A DNA stretch of 64,000 nt from Linepithema humile (lineage: Eukaryota > Arthropoda > Insecta > Hymenoptera > Formicidae): assembly GCF_040581485.1 (NCBI RefSeq), contig NC_090129.1, forward strand, positions 6,186,501-6,250,500. Reading direction: 5' to 3'. Shown here one piece after another: positions 53,073 to 64,000 of this stretch. Every line of letters begins with the position of its first letter. Positions within the stretch are counted from its first letter, which is position 1. Made by a program: the position numbers and the translations under genes. The notes beneath the pieces are model-generated. The model worked only from the letters and a program-made list of their open reading frames with translations. It ran no database searches and had not been told where the DNA came from.

Positions 53073-56000
53073 TACGGACGGGTAAGATAAAATATTCTTT
53101 GAAAATCGTTAGTGATAAAAGCGGATTGTAAAACTGACGGGACGCGACGGTGTTATAAATGGCCGATCGATTTTCTGCTAAAATGGATCTAGGATTGAGA
53201 GATATTTCAGGCAGAATGGCGATTTCACCGCTGTACTGCAAACGCTGATAACAAGTCACACGGTAGTCTTGTAAAATTTGAACACAAGGCTATTTCGTCT
53301 AACGGTTTTTTCATTAAAAAAAATTGCAAAAATTTACTTGTTATGTCAGTCATTATTTGCATATTGATATTTTTCAAGCTGCAACGAGCATTTTATGGAG
53401 GTTAAGAAGCAATAAAGAAACATCAAAGATGGTAAAAACTTTAGGCAACTAAGTAAAACGGAACTTTTTTATTTTCAAACGAGAAAACTTTAAAAAATTA
53501 ACGGACAAAATTTAACCGAAATTTTAGCAAATACCGCTTAAAAGATGTGGGTGCATTAATTAAATAATACTTTATTTAAGTAAAATATCCGCTTATTCTT
53601 ATTAAATTTACAAAACATATATAGAACGGTTAAATCCTAAATCTGGCGACCATAAAGCCGACGAGCTCACACGTGAAAATATTGTGCGGCCGTGTGTCGT
53701 CTGTCTCTATATATTTTACTTAATTTGATGAGAGAAATCAGACGGTATAACGTTGCACGCTGGCTCAGAGGCAACTCAGAACAATGTCGGACACATCGTG
53801 TTCTATGTCATCCCGAGGGACATGACATACGCTGGTACAGGAAGGTGAGAACTCGACGCGCATAGCTGCATCTTTTGGTTAGACGCGGTTCACACTCGCA
53901 AGAAGACTCGTCGGTGTTGTGTTAGACTTGGAAACACCATCTAGATATCGTGTATCCCGACACGGTGATCGTAGCTCAGTAAGGACATCGGTGAGAATGT
54001 CAGATACGGCGAGACCGATGCTCGTTTGTGCGCGCGAAAAAGTATCGAGCTTGCCGTTCCACGGCACTTTCGACAGCAACTTTATTATTGTCAATGTTTT
54101 ATGATGCTGGCTTCACAACTCGGAACACTTGAGCAATGGAGCGACTACGTATCGAAAGGAGATCGCTCATCTCGCAACGTATTTTGCTCTCTGTTTTCTC
54201 TCTCTAGATATATTATAATAATTTTTATTCGTAGAAAATATGTACGTTGTTTTTAACAGTGTGCTTAAAATTCTTGTAAAATTATTACTAGCGCTTGCTA
54301 TGATTTTTCATGTATTTGATAAATTAATTTTGAGTTTTATATTTTTTTATTTTTGTTCTTAATGCACTGCGGGTAATTGAAATAGGGAAAATTATTTACT
54401 TAAGTAAGTGTATAGAGAGAGAAGCAATTTCCGCGATGTAAAAATTTTTTTCTTCTCTCGAGTTCTTCAGACTCATGTATAATATTTACTAATGTATAAT
54501 ATTTACTAATTAGCAAGTTAGTATTCGCTCGTGTAATCTTTTTGTGGATTTAAGATTACGTGCATTCGCATAACAATGATCTGATTTCATACAGCAACGA
54601 TCATTTATAACAATCAGGGATGTATTTTTATATGCTTATAAAAGCGTGCAAATGCATCCGTCTGTGCATTACTATAATATACAACCGCGTCAATGGAACA
54701 GCCCACGTTGCGCTTCACCAGAAATTGAATTCTCGTATCGACAGTGACGAAGAAAGCGCGTGCTCGCGTCCGCGGTATATATCCCGCCGTCTCAATAACG
54801 ATCGGCTCTTCAGAACGGTTATATGCGCTGACGACCTCCATTACTTTTCTTACGAGTTTTCTAATTCGTTGCTTTTACATGCAACGCGCGCGTTTCCATT
54901 CATTCGCACGCCCGGCGCAAAACGAACTGTCGGTTTATTTATTGCGCTGGCTTCCACGCGATAAACCGTTCTCCGTTTGAATGTAAAGGTATTAACGTAC
55001 TAGTTGGCGTGCGCACCCTATCAAAGGTGGATTATTGCCTCGGCTAAAAAAAAAAGAGAAACAAAAGTCCATGCATTTGACGGTCCGTTTCGTTGATATT
55101 AATACACAACATGTTTCGACGCTTTTATTCAAGAAAAATTGATTCCAAATTGATTAAAGAATTCACAGCTAAAAAAAATAGAATTCCAGAATATCTCTAG
55201 CGGAACACTGAACTTTCGCGATCGAGTAAAAGTTTGTAAAAAAATATATTGTCAGAAAGTTATGTGTATATATACAAATTTCAATCTGTTACAATAGGAA
55301 CTATTGTTGCTCCTTGTTATTGCTAAATTTGGCTGTTGTAAACAAATTAATAAATTTTTATTAAGTCTTATCATAGACTTCAAAATAGATTATTTAGTGT
55401 TCGAGATGTACTTCGACAATACAGAAATTTGTTATTTATAAAGAAAAATAAACAGGTAAATAAAATTAAAATAAGTGAATAAAATCATAAAATTGAATTA
55501 AATCATTGAATTCGTGATATATTATTTATAAAATAAAAAGCAAATAGTTAACAATGGCAAAAAAATATTCAATATAGAATCAATACCATACGTATTTCGA
55601 CTTTATATTTCTTTTAAAATAAATTTAAAAAAATTGCAAACATCGACCAATGTATCTTTTCACAACTGGAAAAAGATCGAGTTTGCATTCCACTCATTGA
55701 TTCATGGAATATTTTTATTTCTCATCGCTAATAAAGTTATAAACTGAAATATACAGACCAAAATAACCAAAATATTACGTTGTTTTATTATTAAAATTAA
55801 ATATATTTTTAAAAATTGAGCGCAAAAGTATAAAACATTCAAAAATTATTAAAAAAAAGAATTTATTTTTAGTTTAATGCGCAATCAGGATTAAAGTGCG
55901 TTCGGTGTGAGGATTTTTACCATAAAACATCAAAAGCGCGATATACTATGTGGCCGGAGATTTGCAGGCTAATTGATCGCGTTTTATGCGCACACGTAGC

Positions 56001-59000
56001 GTGATCAGCGAGATTCTCCGCGACCCCTCATCCTGATTAAATTTCGTGATTTATCATGCGCGCGGCAGCATCTCATGAGAAAGTGTTCGTATTTGCATAA
56101 CACTGCGTGTACGGGTCGATACAGAAACACTATCTTCAAACTAGCTACGCTCCGCCTTCGGTGTAAAACGTCGAACGCAAATAAAAGAGATGCCGATGAG
56201 AAATAATTTATCTTCAGGCGAAAAAAGAGGGAGATAATATCGCAAATTTGAAAAAAATTCCTAACAAACGCCAGAAACGTCATTCGATTTTCGCCTGACA
56301 AATTACTCTCAATTTCAAAATGCTTTTTACAATTCTACTTTGCGTAATTGTTATTTTAAACCGTACCTGTTTTTTTAGGTTGGATTATTGCTAAATAACG
56401 GATATAAAAAAGTATTTTATGTATCATAAAATCAAAATGAAAGATTTATGAGAAAAAAGCACTAAAACGTAAAATCCAACTCGTTATATAATTTACAATA
56501 AATATCATGATATTACAATCATAAATACAATTGCATTTCGATATATGGAATTATGTGATGGAAATTTGATGATGATTTGATGTGATGGGAATGTAATAGG
56601 AATTAATATATATATATAACAGAGTTAAGATCATTAAATTCAGAAATAAATTTTTGCATTGAAAATTCTGTGCAAAAATAAACCGCGTAAAAATCATTTC
56701 TACCAAATGTTTCTAGTAAAATCTAGATGAATGATGAGTTACGTAAGTACCTATGCAATGCATTTTGAAACATATTTCTTGCACTACCAGCAATTTCATA
56801 CATTTGGCGCAAGCACGGTTATTGCTTCTTTTGCGTGATATTTCACACGTAATTTTTTCTTAAAAATAAAAAAATTACTTTATGGCTATGTGCGTACGAA
56901 AGTACTAAGACAAACGATATTGTGCAAAATGAGATCATCAATCACATACAATTCCGAAATAACGTTTAATCAATCTTAATAAATTTAAATTTTTCACTTG
57001 AATTAAAATGGAAAAGCCATAAAATAAGATAAGTCTAAAATTGAAATTTATTGAAATATGGGTAACGTGAAACTGATTTGCATAGTCTAGTTACGAGATG
57101 AAATGCGAAACTTACGATTGCAAGTCGAAAGCTTGTCAGGCGAGATTCGTTATTTTCTGCACGATTGTTCGTTTTTGTTTATTCTTTGCATATGCGCATA
57201 TCTGCTTCTCCTGGAAAACTTGTCTCATGTAACCTACTTTGAAATTCAATTTTCCTGAAATCTATGCATATCGTATCCTACGCTTACTTGTTTTCGTGCA
57301 GCAGCAAAATCATGATATTTATCGATCTTGCTTTACAGTATCTGATGACAAGGCGCGACAACAGACACTTTACTCCATCAATAAACAAAAACAATTAAAG
57401 GAAATAAAAAAATTGTAGCGTTAATGTAAACGCTTCGCCCGTTAAATACTTGCCTTGAGCACTATCTTGAGTGCTTCAAGTTTAATTTGCTTTCTCGCCC
57501 GGTTGTCAAACCTTAACGAGGGTGTTAAAGCTATCTATTTTCTCGTCCGATCATGTTTACTATCTGCCTTAAAATAGTTTACATAATTAAGGCGCGCGTT
57601 GATTTTCGATATTAGAGGGCGAGGTAAATGTTGAAACATATCTTCCGATTAACTATCTTAATAGCAATTATTTTGCTAATAATTGTTGTAATATCCAAAC
57701 TTATTAATCAGGATAAAAGTTGTACAGGCATTTCGTACATATAGCGGCGATATAATTCGAAAGATACATAACTTACAGCAACTACGCGGCGAAATTCCGC
57801 GCCATTCTACGCGAATATCCATCTACATCCACGTCCTTTTGATTTCGCAAAGGCCCGACCGAATAATGCAGCCAATGTCACTCGGAATTTTGGGCAACAA
57901 CCGTTAACTCTGACGACATCTCTTGTCACCATAGTAACTCCTGATTACGAATCGAGTCCTATAGAAGCTCACAGGACAACGAGAGCGGATCTCGTTTGCT
58001 ACTAAATATCCCGAGCAACGAGATCATTTTCTCGGTCCGTTCGCAAATTGCCAGGCGAATGCGCCAGAGCGAAGCAAGAATGCCGAGGATGCCATTTCAA
58101 TTTCAATCCGGATGCAGAGGAACAAATTCGAATTGGTGAAATGTAATTCTATTCGCGGTTGCCTAACGTCTTCTATTGCCAAACCTCATCTATTCACTCG
58201 GCAATACGTAAAAGAAACCAAGAATAATTGAAAGTCTTCAATAAAATGGTTTTGTTAAAAACGCAACACATGCGATCCATGTAGGTATGCGTATTCTCTG
58301 CCACGCAAAAATCAAACAATACGTTTCACGTCTACATTCATCGGAATTTACACTTTAATAAAATATATCAAGCTTTTGCAAACTACAACTCGCCATGCAA
58401 AATCGTGAATATGTATATCGCCGATAAATGTTTAATATCGAAAATCAACTACTACAGCCAAACCTTGTTAATTTCCTGGACTAAATATAATCGACAGAAG
58501 GCAGATTGCTAACGGAATCAACGGAACTTGATTCGCACGACACAGTTTCGGCGAGTTGCGAAGCATACTCGAACAATCCCGGAGGATTGCTAAATACCCT
58601 AAACTGCATAACTTGTTTACTACTATGCACACCCGAGCTGTGCCTTGGAACTTCCGAAATACTTCTAGACATCACGTTATCTCAGCTGAAGCGCAATATT
58701 AATACATATAATATAGCGATGAAAATTTAATCATATCATAATTGTTTTCTTTTTGGCAATACCGAAAACCATTTCACTACTTTCTTACTATTCACTACGT
58801 AGTTTTAGAAATAAATTTTACGATTTGATTTCATTACTTGTTGGTATCATATTTATACAAATTTTCAACACAAATGTATTACTCACAAATATCATTGTGA
58901 CATTTCTAGACGTTCCACTCCATCTCTCTTTTAGCATAAAGAACCGATTTAAATGCGCGAAGTTACACACGCGAAACGGTTACTCGTAATTCATCTATCT

Positions 59001-60079
59001 AGTTATGGCGTCGTCGACTCAACACGCTAAACAGGCAATATAACTTGGACATGACTATACGTATGCCATCTTATGTGTCCGTGCAATATCCGCGGATTTG
59101 AAATACAATCCGCAACTGGGTTTATATGTACATATATATATTAATCGCGGTATAATTGGCGGCGTGTATATATATGCATCGGAAATTATATCACGTATGC
59201 GATAATCGAAGATTTAAGCATTCGATTGTTGTTAATATAAACATCAAAATGTTTTAAATAATTATTGCAATAGTTATTACAAATACAGGGATATTTCAAA
59301 ATTTCAGAGATATTTCAAAATAAAATGAAGAGCTGGAAGCGGTACTTACATTTTTCCTTTTTAATCTGCTTCAAACTCTTCGATTCCTATTCGTTTAAAG
59401 AGGACATGTCCTCGTGCGGATCAATAAAACCTCAAATCCATCTAGAATATAATAAAAAAAATGTAATATCAATAAAAAAATTGCATTTCGAATAAACAAA
59501 GATTTATATTCTAATAAAATAGAAATATGTAATATAAATTTATTAAAATTTTGAAGATATCCAAGAATTGTGTGAATTTAAGAATTATTATAATACACTA
59601 ACAACAATAAGTAATTTATTTCAAATTATTTGCTTGAAAAAATATGCTGATTCAAGGAATATATTCAAGTAAATTTATATGTAGAAAAGATATAAAATCT
59701 TTGATAACAAAGCGACACGTGTCTATATCAATAATCACATTATGCGTGCTGCTGTGAAGTATTATTAACACACTTGAACTTCGTGCTTTTTAATCAAATT
59801 CAGTGCTGCGCTAAATGGGTATAAATAAAAAAGTAAATCAACTTATCCACGTAACGAGAGTAGGTAATTCTATTCTGCCTGACTCATCAAGCGTAAGTGG
59901 AAAAATATGTAATTGCATGTCGCTTTTAAGATTAAATGTCTCCCAACACGGTATTCTACGTGGCTTTCGTGCGTCAAAGAGCTTTCCCATCAAAACGTGA
60001 AAGCATGCGAAAGCGCGCGCGTGCATGCCCTTGCGTTTCACAGACATTACCGTATTTCACTTACGGCCATGTGAATTTA
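53073..60079. other. Non-coding stretch, mostly AT-rich
   Basis: AT-rich with CpG patches at about 53.7-54.1, 54.7-55.0 and 57.8-58.1 kb. A repeated TGTATAATATTTACTAA lies at 54475-54509. Opposed open frames at 58481-58730 are both about 65-75 codons and neither has a recognised domain or good splice sites. Nothing else is seen. Confidence 0.5.
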
Positions 60080-60420
60080 CTCGCGGACACAAAAGTGCGC
60101 GAAATCTAGTGGCGGCCTGCGCTGGTGATTATCAGGTCGCCTGCTCAGCGCCGGGTGCTGTAAACCTCCCTTCGCCGACCATTGGCGCGCACTTTCCGCC
60201 GCCGCGGCGATGCGGTTTTTCCGTGGCGAGTGCGAGTGCGAGCGCGCGGTACTTTATTTTCCCGTTCAACGACCAGAGGTGCACGTCGCAGAATTAACCA
60301 CCGATGCTCGGCGGAGCGACAATTTAAAGCGCACACCGGGAGCGCCAGCCGCGCACCAGGACGATCCTATTTTCGGACCGACCAACCGTTCCGTTTTGTC
60401 GCTTTAAGCCAATGTACGTG
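60080..60420. promoter_or_regulatory. Small CpG-rich patch, possible promoter
   Basis: GC- and CpG-dense sequence (CCGCCGCCGCGGCGATGCGG, repeated GAGTGCGAGTGCGAGCGCG). Four or five overlapping open frames on both strands show only that stops are rare here. A regulatory role is inferred from composition; no core promoter motif was identified. Confidence 0.25.
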
Positions 60421-63400
60421 TGTTTTGTTTCCCGCTTCCTTGTACGTTGCCCTCACAAGTTATAGTCCGCGGGATTACTTTGCGGGATGCGAAACAGGAC
60501 TCGGGTCGCAGGTTTACCGCCGCGAAAGAACCAGCATGATGGATTTAATCGTAGAAACTGTACAATGGGATTAAACAGGTTCCGGTACTTTTCCATTTTA
60601 TTCAGAGTGTTGGATACACATGAGGAGAAATATAATGTGACCTCTTCACCATAAAAGATCTTCCTTTAAAATATTATATTAAAATCCCTCAGATTGTGAT
60701 AAAAGCGTCCAACTCTCTGCGGCGAGATGAAAATCGAAGACATCGAGTGGAAAGGTACAAATCGTCATCAATGTATTATCAATTAGTGATCGCGATCGCC
60801 GTTTACAAACTATTCGGTCTTCGCAGGATGACAGGATCAGTGAAGGTTCAGTTACGTTGCTAATGCGTCTTTAAACGTCATAGCTTCATCTCAGCCGTAT
60901 AAACTCCCGAGCTCGGAAGCTTTACAGGTTAATCCGCTAAGCCGGCCAACGGTTGGCTACTTAGAACGCGACCCACATGACCAGTAATCTGCTCGGAAAG
61001 CCTTCATGCAAATCTGTGTGCGGATATAAGGCCTTACATACACGTACGTTGCATATATATACGACACACCACTACGTTATACCACTGCGTTAGCATTATC
61101 GTTAGCACGCTTCCGTTGTCTCGAATCTAATCGCATTAATTTATCTTTTCTACAAGTTAACGCGATTGCATTAACGGTTGCCTGATCCTCTATAATCTAA
61201 TTTTAGAAGGAACATTCTGTTTAATATGTATCAAACGTATTCCCATTTCACCATTAAGAGCACCCGTTGCTTGTAATTTTAATGACGGTTACGCGAGAGT
61301 TATTCCGTACAATTTTTAAGAAAATATACGCCGTGAATATAAAATACTATGCATTCGCGCTTTTTTCGGTTCTTGTACTTTTACGGACCGTTGCGATTTA
61401 GTTTCGGAAACATAAAAGTCGGGAGAACAAAGTGGAAACGCTAATTATTCTTAATAAGTAAAGCAATTTCTCGTCCGAAGAAAGCTAACTTTGCCCGTAG
61501 AAAGTTCAAGGCGTGTTCGATGTTGGTGTGCGAAAAAGCTCAAGAGGAGCAATAAAATAAATTGAGGTTGAGCATACTTAGCATTCTCCAACGCGAAGCA
61601 CGCTATTAATAATTACACTTCTTCGCTCGAAAATAGCGCAAACTACAACGCGCCGCGGTAGCGGAAAGTTCGCTGATAATTCGGTAAACCTCTTCTTCTA
61701 TAAAGTCGAAGGACGATAAGTTCGTTCTCAGGATGAGTAGCTGGATGATGCCGTATGGTGCCGTAAGCAGCGATAATCCCCTTACATCGTGTAAAGCCTC
61801 GCGTACCTACCTCGAACGATCCATTGGACTTAGTAAATCTTCTAAGTAATGCAACGCGAGCTTAAAGCTCATATCGCTTTATTTCAGGCGTCGAGTCTTC
61901 GCGTGAATTATCAGTGTGTATCAATCGATCTTGATGTATCGAAGATTTATCAGATTCGAGTTTGTTTCTATTTTTGCAAAATGATCGATTAGCTCGAAAT
62001 TTCGTATATTTGCGTTATAAGAGTAATTAGAATTCGGAATCGGATGTTACAAGAATATCCTAAGATACTTCTTGTTTTAAGTTTTGACGTGAATCCGCTT
62101 GCTGAACTTTCGGCAAGTCATAAATCTTGTGCGTCGCCAAGAATGATGCATTTTGTCTACCTTCGCAGCGTAAATGCAAGGTCTCTTGAAGTTTCCGGCC
62201 AATCGATCGAATGGCATTAGGGGCAGCTCGCGGCAAGTAAGTTCGACAAGCGAGTAAATGAACTTACATAATGCCTAAAACTTGCAATAACTGAAATATA
62301 CTTTTCTACGTCATTAGATGTGCCAGTCATGTGCAAGTTCCACCATATTTTCCTCCAGCAAACTCATTTTTGGGTTGGAAGTTAATAATTTTGATGTATC
62401 TTTTTCTTCGTTCTACAATACCGCGAAAAAAGCTAGTGACTTCAAAGCCATTCCAGAGTATACAAAAAGCTCTTTACCGAGGTCGCTTTTTCGCACGCAA
62501 TATTCTGCACTCCACAGCAATCAACAAGTATCAACGAGACCGTCGAATCTGAATTCTATAAATTTAATTTTGCTGAGAAAGAAAGAAGAACAGTAATCGT
62601 AAATGAACTTTAACCCTTGATAATCATTACACGTTATATACATATAAATCGTTTTCTCAAATTTATCGACAAACAGAATAAAAATTTATTCTGCAATTCT
62701 AATATGTAACATAAGTTCCTAGTAAATCAATGCAAAATAACGATAACACGCAGTCGCGGCAAATAACCAATAACCGTACTATTATTTTTGCTACATTATG
62801 TATTTGAAAATTGTGTTTTCCATCACCGGAAAAAATGTTCCCAATCTTGCGACATGCGACGCGTGAATATTCACAACGCAGGGTACATAGGATATATTCC
62901 TAGGTAAAGAGTTAAAGTCGCTCTTTCAAGTAGCATTCAGCAGGAAACTACATCGGGCGCGTCGCGTCGGAATAGTCGGCGCTCTTTTCACTCGTTTCAT
63001 TGGCCGTTTCCATTCGATTTTCGCGGAATTCCATTCGCGCGGCTCCTATTTTTCTTTCCTCTTTGTCTTTTTCTTTTTTATTTATTCCTTTTTCTCGGCC
63101 ATTTTGCAATCTGCAATAAGGTACTTTTGACACGCACGCTAAAGCCGAGTCGACCGCGTAAAAACCTATGAGAAACTTGGGCGCAAAATATCGAGTTTAA
63201 TTTAACAAACTCGATCAATCCGACAAACGAAGTGGGCACGCAGAATGTGTCGTTAACGTTTGTAACCCGTATACGTGTTTTCGTGTTCTTTTTTCTCTTT
63301 TTTTTTTGTTGTAGGTAACCATCGTGCGATTCATCGAATCGTGAAACATTTGCGTCCATTTTCATTTGTTTTCAGCTGTCTAACGGTGCGCGATTTTTCG

Positions 63401-64000
63401 CAGTTTTAAAATGCAATTTTTAAAATAACTCCTGAAAATATAATTCAATATGAAAATATATCTTTTAATACAAAAATCGACGCTGCGCGAATAAAAACAG
63501 AATCTTTGCACGAGTTGGGATATTTTTCATAACGCAATGGAGTTTTTCATCTTGCTTTCAAATGCATTTTTTTCTCAAATAATGATTTGAAAATCTTGCT
63601 TTCCAAGCGTGAATAAAATCGCAGTTTATTACGATGGTCATATTTTTTTCCATTGCCAAGCTGAAAGCGGAACTGTTTCATGCAAAAATATGAGAATAAT
63701 ATCGCGACGGACTTCGAGATCAATTCGCGAATTGTTCGCGCTTCGGTCACACGCTATCAAATTTGAATAATCAAATGGATCGCGTGGCGACGCAAGTGAT
63801 TTGCCATACACGATAATCGATACCGTAACTCCCACGCGAATATCGCTTACACAATGGTATGCATCGAACAGCATCCTTTTTACATATTAACGAACGAGAA
63901 AAAGTGGAACTTCCATTAGCGGTGGAATCGATAGGTCGTAAAAAATTCGTTACGTTTACACTCGCGCGCGCGCGTAAATTCACGCTCTTCGCGATTCCGC
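60421..64000. other. Non-coding stretch to the window edge
   Basis: Mixed composition with AT-rich parts at about 61.2-61.4 and 62.6-62.8 kb. The window ends in a CpG run (GCGCGCGCGCG near 63965). Open frames at 62318-62596 and 63078-63365 have no recognisable domain. Confidence 0.5.

Noticed and set aside
58481..58675. 64-codon minus-strand frame ending at a TAG, protein-like composition
   Set aside because: Upstream in frame there is a TGA without a convincing acceptor, the opposite strand is equally open, and the peptide matches nothing I recognise.
1..64000. tRNA genes, rRNA, CRISPR arrays, telomeric TTAGG arrays, reverse transcriptase or transposase genes
   Set aside because: Looked for by eye (B-box motifs, spaced direct repeats, TTAGG runs, catalytic motifs in the translations); none met even a loose standard.

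Overview
The window looks like a piece of an insect nuclear chromosome, most likely from a hymenopteran (ant, bee or wasp). The evidence is one spliced insect-type gene with short GT-AG introns, AT-rich spacer DNA alternating with CpG-rich patches (CpG is not depleted, as is known for Hymenoptera), and typical animal repeats. The species cannot be told from the sequence.

Layout. Positions 1-5050 hold the last six coding exons of the cytokinesis RhoGEF gene pebble/ECT2 on the + strand: part of the DH domain, the PH domain and the C-terminal tail, ending at a TAA. Its AT-rich 3' UTR follows. Positions 11.27-13.75 kb form a compact block of nested repeats. It contains a degenerate Helitron-like element, tandem arrays with periods of 60, 43, 48 and 24 bp, a long inverted repeat, and an intact 236-bp non-autonomous Helitron with textbook ends (5' TC, 3' hairpin plus CTAG, inserted between A and T). 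From 13.75 kb to the right edge I find no protein-coding gene I can defend. This roughly 50 kb is intergenic or long-intron DNA with a small terminal-inverted-repeat element (29.57-29.71 kb), a 129-nt foldback (31.59-31.72 kb), and a CT/CTCA microsatellite next to a CpG-dense segment (33.1-34.6 kb). The CpG-dense segment is the best candidate promoter and 5' UTR of a neighbouring gene. A second, smaller CpG-rich patch lies at 60.1-60.4 kb.

No tRNA, rRNA, conserved microRNA, CRISPR array or complete transposase or reverse transcriptase gene was recognised. Most open frames in the window are short chance frames, or frames kept open because the repeat unit is a multiple of three. No previously undescribed gene system is visible. 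The most unusual material is the Helitron and minisatellite block and the 129-nt foldback.
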